A DNA stretch of 64,000 nucleotides from Brachycybe producta (Eukaryota; Arthropoda; Diplopoda; Playtdesmida; Andrognathidae), in assembly GCA_036925085.1 (NCBI GenBank), contig JAUPFP010000002.1, positions 11,022,607 to 11,086,606 of the forward strand, in the 5' to 3' direction. Below, one piece after another: positions 19,199 to 25,275 of the stretch. The stretch's first letter is position 1. Each line of letters starts with the position of its first letter. The notes under the pieces were generated by a model, which saw only the letters and a program-made list of their open reading frames with translations, made no database searches and was not told the DNA's origin. Both the position numbers and the translations under genes were made by a program.

Positions 19199-19514
19199 CA
19201 TATAGATATACATATATATCGCATCCTTTTGGTGTAGTTATCCATTACACGAAATGTATGTCCATTTCGCGTTTTGCATCTCAGGACAACTTATGTTCAT
19301 TTCGTGAAATGGACAATTACACCAAATGGATGCAATATATACATATTGATAATCATACTTTTAATAAGCTTAGTAGAATATTTGTTATTTTGTAACATGA
19401 TAATTAGATGAATATCTAATTTTGTAATTTCTTTTTTTTTAATCAGAAAAATTAAAGGACGAACTTTTGCAAAAAACTGGAAAATTACTGACTTCAGCTG
19501 GTATTGGTGATAAG
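6968..19514 (+). CDS. ptprn: IA-2/phogrin-family receptor-type tyrosine phosphatase (PTPRN/PTPRN2-like), luminal part, partial gene of 14 exons
   Basis: Joined exons 6968-7018, 7106-7240, 7337-7681, 7764-7954, 8957-9068, 10232-10398, 10483-10663, 11028-11226, 12697-12777, 12855-12925, 13007-13283, 14242-14325, 14390-14463 and 19447-19514 give about 679 residues with consistent splice phases. Visible IA-2 hallmarks, from memory of human PTPRN/PTPRN2: an N-terminal cysteine module (GCLLSKKLC, then a C, then FGRC) followed by DLYRYSLDIDALKQL and YRWAHSYTQ (human phogrin has DFYRYEVSPVALQRL and FTWQDDYTQ), and at the other end TFTNI, VMFKVNSKEIN and TGKLLTSAGIGDK (human has VTFKVS and SGLKILQTGVG). 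IA-2 proteins are dense-core-vesicle membrane proteins with a catalytically inactive PTP domain that act in peptide-hormone and neurotransmitter secretion. The signal peptide lies upstream; transmembrane and PTP exons lie beyond 19514. Invertebrates usually have one gene of this family, so PTPRN versus PTPRN2 is not assigned. No exon carries a stop or frameshift. Confidence 0.88.
7106..7240 (+). CDS. ptprn: IA-2-like gene, exon b (RESP18-like domain)
   Basis: The acceptor is ctgacaag and the donor is gaag|gtaaat; the exon is phase 1 in and phase 1 out. It encodes the fourth cysteine of the module (FAFGRC, human GVFGRC), a His-rich linker PHHHNKG, then DLYRYSLDIDALKQLEQEF, the first amphipathic helix of the RESP18-like domain (human DFYRYEVSPVALQRL). 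This module targets IA-2 proteins to secretory granules in vertebrates. The upstream intron is 87 bp and the downstream one 96 bp. Confidence 0.87.
7337..7681 (+). CDS. ptprn: IA-2-like gene, exon c (end of RESP18-like domain and acidic linker)
   Basis: The acceptor is tttctttag and the donor is aactg|gtagaa; phase 1 in, phase 1 out. It begins YRWAHSYTQCIVKKLL, matching FTWQDDYTQYVMDQEL of human phogrin, then continues into a linker with acidic patches (NKEDDDLARAL, YGDEIYSPLDGYEDDGEQ). It is the longest coding exon in the window (115 codons). The open frame runs on past the donor to 7833, but that extension is intron read-through that loses similarity and breaks the phase with exon d. Confidence 0.87.
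7764..7954 (+). CDS. ptprn: IA-2-like gene, exon d (linker with conserved helix)
   Basis: The acceptor is tttttcttag and the donor is acacag|gttaaa; phase 1 in, phase 0 out. It encodes ELPWSTMGGQKFKRKEY, an acidic DDEEDYD run, and QLTDKQLEELGSLIMSYAN. The last resembles the short leucine-rich helix seen mid-ectodomain in human IA-2 (QLTPEQLSTLLTLLQLL) and phogrin (LSGLELDGMAELMAGLM). The KFKRKEYKTR stretch has basic pairs that could be prohormone-convertase sites, which are known in this family; that use is inferred. Confidence 0.85.
7955..8956 (+). other. Intron with degenerate GTGGTC/GACCAC-rich sequence
   Basis: This 1,002-bp intron is richer in G+C than the surrounding introns. From about 7995 to 8890 it repeatedly carries GTGGTC or GTGGTG and the complement GACCAC, spaced irregularly by roughly 20-80 bp (for example near 8046, 8162, 8206, 8408, 8526, 8585 and 8610). 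No clean tandem unit can be drawn. Short open frames in it (8307-8525, 8616-8840) show no recognisable domain. Related patches occur in two other introns of this gene (10671-10975 and 15541-15780). Confidence 0.5.
8957..9068 (+). CDS. ptprn: IA-2-like gene, exon e (acidic then basic linker)
   Basis: The acceptor is ttgttgtatag and the donor is tcaaag|gttttt; phase 0 in, phase 1 out. It encodes GDNVGDEEEETWSFAKHKG followed by a basic run RKHNKNIRK and FVPDENDIK. It has no Pfam-like signature. It is assigned by position, open frame, splice sites and phase agreement with its neighbours. The linker of IA-2 proteins is poorly conserved between phyla. Confidence 0.8.
9430..9600. repeat. TTAA-type palindromic MITE (family A), partial
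   Basis: Within the intron 9069-10231, this contains the family core: gtgttagaaactagaaagg, then ...cacttatt... and finally gattgagctacccttctag. The outer ends are worn away. A further weakly similar piece lies at 9310-9430. Confidence 0.5.
9775..10046 (-). repeat. tRNA-derived SINE, tRNA-Trp-like head
   Basis: On the minus strand, 10040 to about 9977 reads as a shrunken tRNA: GCCTCGGTAGCGCAATAGG (an A-box-like D-arm), an anticodon-arm-like TCTCCAAACTG, and CGAGGGC able to pair back with the 5' end. Downstream, toward lower coordinates, is an unrelated body with GAAGTGACCTCGATGTTGAT and a tail-like CTAATAAACCAATAAAC, as found at LINE/SINE 3' ends. Together these look like a tRNA-derived SINE. 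The B box is degenerate, so it is probably an old copy. Ends are approximate. Confidence 0.45.
10232..10398 (+). CDS. ptprn: IA-2-like gene, exon f (linker)
   Basis: The acceptor is atatattttag and the donor is aagaat|gtaatt; phase 1 in, phase 0 out. It encodes ENEDNEGDQLLYMKNFLRL, then PTVAFERPHRYDVKKPGPYF and NNYIFEKEKAKNKN. A proline-glycine segment (KKPGPYF) followed by a lysine-rich tail could again offer convertase sites. No known domain is visible. Supported by frame, splice sites and phase. Confidence 0.83.
10483..10663 (+). CDS. ptprn: IA-2-like gene, exon g (His/Glu-rich linker)
   Basis: The acceptor is ttttttctccag and the donor is cagttg|gtatga; phase 0 in, phase 1 out. It encodes DYVSNEPVIFKYHPMFEEKD, an FRHHHLVEEP segment and an acidic glycine-containing tail (EDEGDEGDRGD). 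The open frame continues to 10920, but the extension crosses a good donor and becomes Gln/Pro-rich without similarity, so the exon is ended at 10663, which also restores phase with exon h. Confidence 0.82.
10671..10975 (+). other. GTGGTC-rich patch in intron
   Basis: The intron 10664-11027 contains tttagtggtcgagtttgg near 10709 and aaaaagtggtcctgtctgcc near 10932, with CCACA-rich sequence between (10870-10912). It resembles the patches at 7995-8890 and 15541-15780. No coding role is seen. Confidence 0.4.
11028..11226 (+). CDS. ptprn: IA-2-like gene, exon h (Asn/Asp-repeat linker)
   Basis: The acceptor is tttatttaaag and the donor is ccgaa|gtaaga; phase 1 in, phase 2 out. It encodes NDSETEATKRNNYINKEFL, then a homopolymeric tract of six Asn and three Asp coded by an (AAT)n(GAT)n run at 11110-11134, and an acidic aromatic segment VDYPSYDDFSDFL. 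The triplet repeat makes this exon likely to vary in length between individuals. The TAA after CCGAAG lies in the donor and is not used as a stop. Confidence 0.82.
11425..11560. repeat. Family A MITE, half copy
   Basis: This carries the right-half signature: aagtttattttaaaacgatg, cttaagtgattcatttactc and ttccagtttctaaactg. It is truncated on both sides. Confidence 0.5.
11625..11905. repeat. Family A MITE, TTAA-flanked left end
   Basis: It begins ttTTAAggtgg, then aagtgtaaacgcctctcgaa, the core ctaggaggggtagctccatc, atctttcaaaataaactttt, and the turn-around into atacccttaagtgattt. The left TTAA is clear; the right end is eroded. Confidence 0.65.
11935..12320. repeat. Foldback element with tandemly repeated arms
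   Basis: The left arm has imperfect units of about 15-19 bp of the type cacacagaaaaatgcc (11978-12080). The right arm has their complement, such as ttttctgtgtgggcaat and ttccatgtgagcattttt (12165-12310). Arms flank a middle of about 80 bp. Internally repeated long arms are the known structure of Foldback-type elements. No coding capacity is seen. Confidence 0.55.
12345..12615. repeat. Family A MITE
   Basis: The core ttagaaactagaacgggtac and its inverted partner aatagcctcgagtgattgaa surround ataaactttttttctagac and aaaaagcttattttaaac. The right end reads gagttcgagtggggtttaca then ttttaaaaccag. The left end is truncated. Confidence 0.6.
12697..12777 (+). CDS. ptprn: IA-2-like gene, exon i (short linker exon, donor uncertain)
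   Basis: The acceptor is ttcattctag and phase 2 enters. It encodes KENFYLKDMFPLGEDYTVDD and IRSNPLE. The open frame runs to 12829, but the next exon reads only with one leading base, so the donor must leave phase 2. The only GT giving that is ctcga|gttcgt at 12778, a weak donor. The better-placed GT at gaa|gttcat gives phase 0 and would cause a frameshift. Joining as given yields NPLETYETIENPYYLM without a stop. Confidence 0.65.
12855..12925 (+). CDS. ptprn: IA-2-like gene, exon j
   Basis: The acceptor is gtaaacag and the donor is gaagacg|gtaaga; phase 2 in, phase 1 out. It encodes TYETIENPYYLMSLMDKQQ and ESED. The other two frames hit stops within the exon, which fixes the frame. It is short and lies 77 bp after exon i. 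Confidence 0.75.
13007..13283 (+). CDS. ptprn: IA-2-like gene, exon k (end of linker, start of mature ectodomain)
   Basis: The acceptor is tttgctttag and the donor is aaagg|gtaatt; phase 1 in, phase 2 out. It encodes a charged linker (LFDTNKDEIEKKNLEI), a Ser/Pro-containing stretch, FSKLLSQEH, then CVYLVVDKG. The last aligns with EYGYIVTDQKPL / RGYIVTDRDPL at the start of the mature ectodomain of human IA-2 and phogrin. In vertebrates a convertase cut shortly upstream releases the N-terminal fragment; ADRER here is a possible but unproven site. Confidence 0.86.
13311..13474. repeat. Palindromic foldback repeat
   Basis: The left arm aaattcaagaagggaacttg with cacttgaatttcaacttg pairs with the right arm gttcaagtcgaagttcaaat and gtcaagttttccttcttgaa. 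Degenerate relatives occur at 13729-13860 and 60920-61170 (cacttcaactttatcttgaa). Confidence 0.5.
13495..13720. repeat. Family A MITE, internally deleted
   Basis: It starts ttTTAAgatggtttatgaac with agctgatttt, has the core gttttagaaactagatgtgt and ends gagttcgagaggcgtttaca...tcgtcTTAAga. The two ends belong to the two terminal subtypes of this family. The middle is shorter than in the fuller copies. Confidence 0.6.
13880..14215. repeat. Family A MITE
   Basis: Left end ggtttattgaacaattgatt, core gtgttagaaactagaatgg, inverted core ggtctagctactcttctag, right end gaaagacagaataataagaa then acaatttaaaaccagcttg. It lies directly upstream of exon l's acceptor tract. Confidence 0.6.
14242..14325 (+). 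CDS. ptprn: IA-2-like gene, exon l (mature ectodomain)
   Basis: The acceptor is ttctgacaatag and the donor is attcg|gtaaat; phase 2 in, phase 2 out. It encodes FKNHEGQFFVKTLESLLNLP then PMTFTNI. This corresponds to the first helix and turn of the SEA-like ferredoxin fold of the IA-2 membrane-proximal ectodomain (human GVKLLEILAEHVHMSSGSFI). Length and spacing match the family. Confidence 0.87.
14390..14463 (+). CDS. ptprn: IA-2-like gene, exon m (mature ectodomain core strand)
   Basis: The acceptor is tttttacag and the donor is gctg|gtaggt; phase 2 in, phase 1 out. It encodes PNQNQVMFKVNSKEINGSVV then ANRA. VMFKVNSKEIN aligns with VTFKVSANVQN in human phogrin and LTFRIRHNEQN in IA-2, the best conserved strand of this domain. 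It has a possible N-glycosylation sequon (NGS) in the same place as the human NVT/NLS sequons. Confidence 0.88.
14572..14882. repeat. Family D palindromic MITE (copy 1)
   Basis: The left arm tcggatttttatgcag, tttctcgatttgcggcccaa, gccaattgtgaagtaa pairs with the right arm ttacttcacaattggc, gggccacaaatt and ataaaagtccgag. The centre has the inverted pair ctggttagaggttagaac and tagcctctaaccag. Five copies of this structure occur in the window. Confidence 0.7.
15541..15780. other. GTGGTCG/CGACCAC-rich patch in intron
   Basis: In 240 bp there are several copies of GTGGTCG or its complement (tagtggtcgag, ccgaccactcgag, aaaagtggtcgtat, ttcgaccacac) mixed with gttgac and cgag motifs. It stands out from the AT-rich flanks. 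It resembles 7995-8890 and 10671-10975. Confidence 0.5.
15803..16040. repeat. Family A MITE
   Basis: It contains taaggtggatggttttaaaa, aaacgcctttcgaattct, atttcaaaataaacttttta, and gattcattttactcttctag. The core is partly lost. Confidence 0.55.
16085..16583. repeat. Family E TTAA-type palindromic MITE, near complete
   Basis: It begins aaaTTAAggaggttgaatag, with the left arm ggatggcgccactgcagtgg, ggaggtctatttcccccc, caggagaaacattacgaaaa. The right arm is the inverse: atgtctatggagcatatag, tatagtggcgccataag, and the end aaagccaccTTAAg. The centre has ttagaaatcagaat and actattctagtttttaaa, shared with family A. TTAA borders both ends. Confidence 0.7.
17444..17825. repeat. hAT-like non-autonomous element, degraded
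   Basis: The left end cagaggtcacaaattttttg and the right end gacgggccaagtgtggctcg with cgcgagttgtaattttg resemble common animal hAT termini (CAGxGGTC...TTTTTGG and GGGCCxxxTxTGGCCCGCGxG). No clear target duplication is visible. Assigned by pattern only. Confidence 0.4.
17885..18310. repeat. Family A MITE interrupted by a hAT-type MITE
   Basis: The left end aatTTAAgatggttttaaag, taaacgtaactcgaactt and the core gttttagaagctagaaggc are followed by cccttctagtttctaaaaca. The sequence is broken at 18098 by the insertion described separately and resumes at 18257 with ttctcgtcaacgttac. The right end is worn. Confidence 0.55.
18098..18256. mobile_element. hAT-type MITE nested in family A
   Basis: This 159-bp insert starts cagggtcggattaag and ends aaataatccggccctg, imperfect terminal inverted repeats of about 14 bp. 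The flanking 8-mers tttctcct and gttctcgt agree at 6 of 8 positions, a decayed 8-bp target duplication as hAT elements make. It has an internal poly-C run and no coding capacity. Confidence 0.6.
19122..19197. repeat. (AT)n microsatellite
   Basis: About 36 uninterrupted AT units run just before the palindrome at 19198. Such tracts form cruciforms and are often unstable. Confidence 0.95.
19198..19338. repeat. Palindromic MITE beside (AT)n
   Basis: The left arm gcatccttttggtgtagtta, tccattacacgaaatg pairs with the right arm catttcgtgaaatggacaat, tacaccaaatggatgc. Arms are about 55 bp. Both sides are TA-rich, consistent with insertion into TA. Confidence 0.65.
19447..19514 (+). CDS. ptprn: IA-2-like gene, exon n (end of mature ectodomain)
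   Basis: The acceptor is ctttttttttaatcag and the donor is gataag|gtagga; phase 1 in, phase 0 out. It encodes KLKDELLQKTGKLLTSAGIG then DK, matching KLEETSGLKILQTGVGSK of human phogrin and ELEAQTGLQILQTGVGQ of IA-2. The next exon should carry the juxtamembrane stretch and transmembrane helix. It is the last coding exon I can identify in the window. Confidence 0.88.
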
Positions 19515-19547
19515 GTAGGAACCAAATTCGTTTTTATTTAACACTGG

Positions 19548-19655
19548 AAACCCGTTTAACACGAAATGTAAGTGTTCATAATAATTTTTGTGTGTTAAAA
19601 TAATTTTCATTCTATTCTAAGAGACCGGATCGATTTCGTGTTAAACGGTTTTCAT
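19548..19655. repeat. Short MITE with AACACGAAATG-type ends (copy 1)
   Basis: The left end gaaacccgtttaacacgaaa and the right end gatttcgtgttaaacggttt are inverted; it is about 108 bp. A second copy at 52887-53380 is split by a family A insertion. Confidence 0.6.
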
Positions 19656-20646
19656 TTGATTTATTTCTAAAAATAGTGTTATGGTATTATTTTGGGGGAC
19701 ACTTTGAAGCATATTAGTAGCATATTATAGTGAAAAATAAGATATTCCTTAGAAAAACACAATACTAGAATTGTGATTATACACGTAGTTGTAGTGAATT
19801 CAAACAGAACAAATGCATTAAGGTAAAGTAAAGTTAACGTGCTTTTCAAGGATTTTGCGGTAAAGCTTTAACTAGAAATGGCTTAAGCCAATTACGAAGT
19901 TCCATAGATATCGTGCAATTTTCTATATTATATTTGAATAGAAATGACTACATCTTTCTAATATTGAATTTTTGAATGACCAACAGCTTTTTTGTTTGTT
20001 TCTTTTATTGGAGATTTAAGAATTTAGTAGCAAATGGAACTTTTATGTTTCTGTTTTTAATAATTTCTATAATTGTGTGATCTTCAGAAATAAGGGCCAA
20101 AATTATTCTAATTGAAACATCATTAATTTTGATGGTGGGTATTGCAAAATAAAATATACTTTTGTAAGAAATAGAATGCTACAAGAATACTTATAATTTT
20201 CATGTTCAAAATATACATTTTATGTGGATATTTTGAAAAAAAGACCAATTTAGATTTTCTTCCCCATGGTTTTTTTTTTCTACTTCAGAAATTGGAATCT
20301 CGATGATATTATGGTATATTTAGGTCTGTATCCCACCAGGGTACTTTTTTTTCATCATAATTCTCATCAATTCATCATTATACGGCCAATAGGTTTTCTT
20401 TTGATGGTTGATTTGTGTCTTTTCTATGTCCCTGTAATGGAGAAAAGTCCACTGCTGTGTATTTGTATGTTTGTGTGTGTTATAATTCTTATGAAATCAA
20501 CAACAACAACATAGAAGATGTTAGTTTGTATACAAACATATATTTGGTTGCTGATTTTCTTTTAGTATGTTTGATTTTTTTTTAGGTTTTGTTTGTATTT
20601 GTAAAATAGATAAAGAGAAAATATTACCTTTTATTCTTAATGAAGA

Positions 20647-20660
20647 GTTACCATGGTAAC
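20647..20660. promoter_or_regulatory. Perfect palindromic X-box-like motif (RFX-type)
   Basis: GTTACCATGGTAAC is an exact 14-bp palindrome and fits the X-box bound by RFX factors (consensus near GTYNCC-AT-RGNRAC). It lies 1.1 kb into the long intron. RFX factors act in ciliated neurons and endocrine cells, where IA-2 genes are expressed. The link to this gene is inference. Confidence 0.35.
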
Positions 20661-20704
20661 TTAATTGAGTCCAAGTGGTAATTTCTATTTTCTCGCAGAT
20701 TTTT

Positions 20705-20962
20705 GAGGGGCTTTGAAGCCAAAAGGAATAAGTGACAAAAGTAATGTTCTGAATAAATCGAGTTCAAAATAAGAAACCTCCATAGACATCAATGTTAAAG
20801 TTCTAAAAGCAAGCAACGGAGCAACTTTTTCATTTATTTCTTTTGTCCACCAAATTCTTAATCATTTCATTGAGAAAAAAAAAATGTAGTACTTATCTCC
20901 AGTTTTTTTTTTATAAATATCTCACTTAACCCTTTTGAAGTTTTGGTTTTTAAGCCCCCCAT
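20705..20962. repeat. Family G MITE (copy 1)
   Basis: The left end gaggggctttgaagccaaaa, ggaataagtgac pairs with the right end acttatctcc...ttttggtttttaagcccccc. The interior contains ctccatagacatcaatgtta and ttgtccaccaaattctt. A second copy is at 47627-47878. Confidence 0.6.
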
Positions 20963-20971
20963 ATTTTATAA

Positions 20972-21296
20972 AGCTCGGATTTATCTGCAATATTTAGCAA
21001 ATGTTTCTCAATCTGTGGCCCAATGTGGTGGGCCAATTGTGAAGTAACAATTCCCCGTTTTAGATCAACCAACAATTATGATTTTTTTTCAATAAAAAAC
21101 ACTGGTTAGAAGCTAGAACTCTAGTTGATAACTGATAGTAACCAGACATCTAGCCTCTAACCAGCCTTTGTGATTAGAAAAAAAATCATAATTGCAGTTG
21201 CTCGAACGATGATGATAATGATTACTTCACAATTGGCACTTGGGCCACAAATTGAGAAACATTTGCTTAATATTTTGCATACAAATCCGAGCCCTA
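20972..21296. repeat. Family D palindromic MITE (copy 2)
   Basis: Ends gctcggatttatctgcaata and catacaaatccgagccc; arms aatgtttctcaatctgtggc, gccaattgtgaagtaaca and their inverse; centre ctggttagaagctagaact and ctagcctctaaccagcc. It also carries a short (GAT)n at about 21207-21218. Confidence 0.72.
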
Positions 21297-21664
21297 ATAA
21301 TGTATATAGGCCATTGACAATTATTTGTACGAATTATTTTATCATATTTATTGCGGAAGAAACACATAGGTTCTTCCTGAAGGATTTGAATTGTTTGATA
21401 GAATTATTTTTTAAATATTTTTACCGTTGTTATGGATTAAATAAGCAAACAAATTTTCGCTTAAATCTATTTCAAAATTGAATTTACTCATGGGTTTTAT
21501 TGGATTAGATTCTTAATTCTGGCCATTTAGTATTTAATGAACGGTCACGGGATGTTTTTCTTTATACCAATTGCCTGCCATACAAAAAAAAGCAGCTTTG
21601 GTAGGTTATTATTTAAAAATATAGTTAAAGATTGATTGCAATCAGTTGTTAAGTTTCTCCTAAC

Positions 21665-21985
21665 AACCTCCCTTCCTGAAACTCTTGATTATTCTGTCTT
21701 TCAGGAGCAAAGTGTTTTAGAAACTAGAAGGTACACAAGAAAGTACACTTTATATGTGAGTTTGAAAATGATAAAACTTTAAGCAGATGAAGCTTAGTAG
21801 ACGATATTTCTTTTAATTTTACTGTTTGAAAGGTATCAACATGAGAATACCCTTAAGTGGTTGAGATACCATTCTAGTTTCTGAAACACTTTCTAGTTTC
21901 TCTTAATTTTGTTCCTCAAAGACAGAAATAACACAAGAGTTTGAGAAGATCAGCTGTTGATTAAACCATCTTAAACAAATGAATG
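21665..21985. repeat. Family A MITE
   Basis: It has ctcttgattattctgtcttt, the core gttttagaaactagaagg, ttaagcagatgaagctt, the inverted core ttgagataccattctagttt and the right end cagctgttgattaaaccatc. Confidence 0.6.
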
Positions 21986-22279
21986 AATTATGGCAATTGT
22001 GACAAAAATACATTCGTCATTTTCGTTTCGTGCAAATTGCATGACAAACTTGTGACTAGTAACTAGAATTTTAAAATTTTACTATATTCATCGCTTAAAA
22101 TGTATTTTAAACACATAAAAAAAAGTTGAAGAAAAGATCTTATATATTTTTTAATTTATTTATTCTGCTTTTTTTCATGTTGACATGTTTATTCTTTACA
22201 GCATATTTTGCAATAATATAATATGGGTACATATATTACATGTATATATACTTTATATATTTGTCATGTTTCTTTTTCC

Positions 22280-22620
22280 ACCTGAGTAGACTTTCTAGTA
22301 TAGAAGTTGTGGGTGGAGATGGAAAGGTGGATTTTTTTTTTCTTTTCTAGTTGAGTTTTGGGTTGCTAGGTAACCCCATTTTGAAGCAGTTAAAAGGATT
22401 TGTGTGACTCGCGTCTCTGCATAGTTGTAAGCAAATTATGTGTGCTCCAAAGATGAAAGGGGATATTTCGGGTTGTCGAGGTAGAATCACCTATGCAGAA
22501 AAAAAGGGTGGTTTTTAGACTAGAGAGGGGGTTGTGTCTGCATGTGGAGGAGGAGGAAGAGGAGGAGGAGGAGTAGAATGATGAAAGGCGATGGGGGACG
22601 ACGGTTTAAATATGTGGGAG
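22280..22620. other. Relatively GC-rich, low-repeat block in the long intron
   Basis: It differs from the flanks in composition: it lacks MITE cores, contains an X-box-like site (22372), ggttgtcgaggtagaatcac, and a GGAGGA-rich run (22546-22574). A cis-regulatory role is possible but unproven. Confidence 0.3.
22372..22384. promoter_or_regulatory. X-box-like motif (RFX-type)
   Basis: GTTGCTAGGTAAC is an inverted half-site pair with a 1-bp spacer, fitting an RFX X-box. It sits in a comparatively GC-rich, unrepetitive block (22280-22620) that also has a GAGGAG-rich run. Confidence 0.3.
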
Positions 22621-22839
22621 GAGGAATTTATCTTTCATTTTAATATAAAATCGCTAACATAAATCTTGCAGACCATCAAACATCATCACCTGTGTTTTTT
22701 TTATATTTGCAAGCTTTTGTGTTATTAGTAGGCCCTAGTTATAAATGGTTACCTACTGGTTGCCATTTATAGTTAGAGCTACCGGTGTTCTTAATGTTTG
22801 TGATTTTTAAGTATAGTTTTTTTTTCAAGCGAAAACATC

Positions 22840-23040
22840 CTTCAAACTTCCTGTTCTGAGTGTCAGAAGAAACGTTAAGAAAATTACTAGCATGTATTTT
22901 AGAAACTAGAAAAGTAACTGAATCAGTTAATGGTATTTTAATTAGGATTTATTTAAAAATAAGATTTTATGGCAGAGTCACAAAATGACAAAATAAAAGC
23001 TATGACTCTTCTAGTTTTTAAGACACTAGCTTGTAAAACC
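22840..23040. repeat. Family A MITE, worn
   Basis: The core gtattttagaaactagaaaa, agtaactgaatcagttaatg and the inverted part actcttctagtttttaagac are present. Ends are lost. Confidence 0.45.
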
Positions 23041-23629
23041 AGGAAAAATTGAAAATCGGTTAACAGCTAATTGTAACCCAGTTAAAAACATAACCCTAGT
23101 TAGTTTTCTATTGCAAACAAACAAGGTTAATTAAATTTGCTAAGTTAACTGCATTGTGAATAAAATGTTGCTTCTTGTGTTCAATGAAGAGAACCCTAAA
23201 CAGGAAGTGACAGAAAGTGTTTAAAAATGTAAAATACACCAAAAGTATACTGTATATTCTAGCTTGAATAGTTATCTATAAATTTGATTATGTAACTAAT
23301 TATTTTTGCTAATGAAAAATCTTTATTGTAGTTAAGTTTGTGGCTTTTTAATTAAGTGTGTTGGTTTTTTTCTAACTATTTGAAGAATTTGAAAACTTGA
23401 AAAAAAAAAATGTGTATAATGCATAAATGCTAGCTGAACTTCAGTGGGGAACTGCTAGCAAACCGTGGAGCTGAGTAAAGCCTTGTCCTTCTTGAACTGT
23501 TGCTAGCTGCAGAGATCAGTGGAATTCTTACTAGAAACCTCCATTTAAAGAACTAAAAACTGATGCATATTTTGATCTTTTATTTCCAAATGTATTTAGA
23601 CTATGAAACTCTGTTTCAGTACATATAGT

Positions 23630-23780
23630 TCTGTTTTAGAACGAATTCAATTTGACGACGATTTGTCTAAACCATGTCTAAAATAGCAAATACTTATGAT
23701 TGGGAACAATCCTCCCAGGGCTGTTAGAAAGCTCTCGATCTGTTTGAAGGTATACTGAGTTGAATTGAATTGAATAAATG
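23630..23780 (+). repeat. Possible LINE 3' tail
   Basis: The sequence ends in a short tandem tail ttgaattgaattgaataaat (23760-23779), preceded by a more complex sequence with ctgttagaaagctctcgatc. Such repeats end many animal non-LTR elements. No reverse transcriptase is seen; the minus-strand open frame 23647-24072 across it has no recognisable domain. Confidence 0.25.
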
Positions 23781-24522
23781 ATAGCTTAATAATAAAAAAA
23801 TATAAAATTGCTTTCAACTCATAAAGTAGAAATATTTGAATTTCATGGACTTTTATCACAATTTTAAGTTTGTCCGTCCACACAAACACACACATTACAG
23901 TAAATGCCATGTGTTTGTGATTGGATATTTCTCTAATGGGAATCACCATGGTGATGTTCACAGGGGTTGTGTGTGGCCTGTTTAAATAAATCCAACTCTT
24001 TCTTTTTTTTTTGGTGACAGATATCTTAAAAGTGTTCAGGAAATGTTTGAGGGTTTTTTTTTCGTCTTGCAAAAGTAGAACCTGAAGAAAAAAGGGAAAC
24101 CTTTTTACTTTTTAAAGTTCTATAGCAAATATCAGAGAAATATATAACGAGAATGGGTTAGGATTTGTTATACCATGTTAGTTGTAAGCTAAGGTAGAGA
24201 GATTGGAGTTTGTAAAGTGTGTTTTGGGTCGATTTTGATGATGACAAAAAAAAAAAAGACTTAAATTTTGAAGCAAACAACTGATGATGTGTCATGCACT
24301 ATTGCCAACCCTAGTTATTTCTGAAACCACTTTGAAATTTATTTGTTTAAATGATGGATTCTTCTACTGATATAGGGTATTATTTTTTTGTAGGCCACAC
24401 TTTTTCTTGTTTTTCTAGTTCCAGGTGTCCATTAGCCAATCAAGAAAATGTGTATATTAGGTTGGTTGGTCTTGTTGTGTATGTTACAGTCTACATTCTT
24501 AAAAAGGATGTGGTGGTCACGT

Positions 24523-24865
24523 TTGTCTTAAGGGGGTGGCTCAATAGATATTTATTTTCCTTATGTTCCCCTCTGACGGCGCCATTGCAGTGGCTAATGC
24601 TTGTAAAATTTAGACGCAAAAACGTCAAGCGAACGGTTTATTTTTTTGAAAATAATATGAAAAAAATTCAAATTGTTTTCAAAACTAGAATGGTAAAAGA
24701 TTATGCTAAAAGTTTTTTTTTTCATATCAATTTCTTAAAAAAAATAAACGTTTTATTTTATAGCAGTTTGAAAATGACCTGTTTTTTGGTTTTTCCATTG
24801 ACATTTCGAAAAAATTTAAAGCTTTATCATCAAGTATTCTAGTTTCTAAAACCCTCCTGAATAGA
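24523..24865. repeat. Family E MITE
   Basis: The left end gtcTTAAgggggtggctcaa, with ctgacggcgccattgcagtg and aaaacgtcaagcgaacggtt. The core ttcaaaactagaatggtaaa and inverted tattctagtttctaaaacc follow. The right end is joined directly to the next copy. Confidence 0.6.
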
Positions 24866-24879
24866 AATTAATTTTGTTA

Positions 24880-25275
24880 TTTTGCCTTCTCGGATGGTGC
24901 CACTGCAATGGCTATACCTTTTATATGAGGCCTATTCCTCGCATTTTTGAGAAAATTTGGTTTTCAAACAAACATTCTTTTCAGGAAGAATATTACGAAA
25001 AGATTTAGTGTTTTAGAAACTAGAATAGTTTGTGGTAATGTTAAGTTTTTTTCTCATAATGATACAATATGAAAAAGGCGAAAATTGTTTTTTTTACGAA
25101 CCTAAAAAAGGGCCATTTTCAAACTGTTATAAAATTGTTTATTTTTTAAGATATTGCCAAGAAAAAAAAAACGTTTAACTTAATCGTCTACCATTCTAGT
25201 TTTAAAACAATTTGATTTTTTCTTAATGTTGTTTCTAAAAAAAATATTTGCGTGACTTGTTTTGCTTCCAAAAAG
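24880..25275. repeat. Family E MITE (second, adjacent)
   Basis: It has ctcggatggtgccactgcaa, tatatgaggcctattcctc, caggaagaatattacgaaaa, gttttagaaactagaatagt, and the inverse ctaccattctagttttaaaa ending gcgtgacttgttttgcttcc. Confidence 0.6.

Larger units (their letters stand above)
14464..19446 (+). other. 4,983-bp intron between exons m and n
   Basis: It contains family D (14572-14882), a GTGGTC-rich patch (15541-15780), family A pieces, family E (16085-16583), a hAT-like remnant (17444-17825), a nested hAT MITE (18098-18256), a long (AT)n tract and a palindrome (19198-19338). The stretches 14890-15540, 16590-17440 and 18320-19120 are AT-rich with short homopolymers, (CAT)n at about 15336-15353 and (TG)n at 16744-16764; I see no gene in them. 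Confidence 0.6.

Noticed and set aside
23647-24072. 141-codon minus-strand frame
   Set aside because: No domain is recognised, composition is AT-driven, and it overlaps a possible LINE tail read backwards.
24351-24842. 163-codon plus-strand frame
   Set aside because: Its second half lies in family E MITE sequence and the first half has no recognisable domain.
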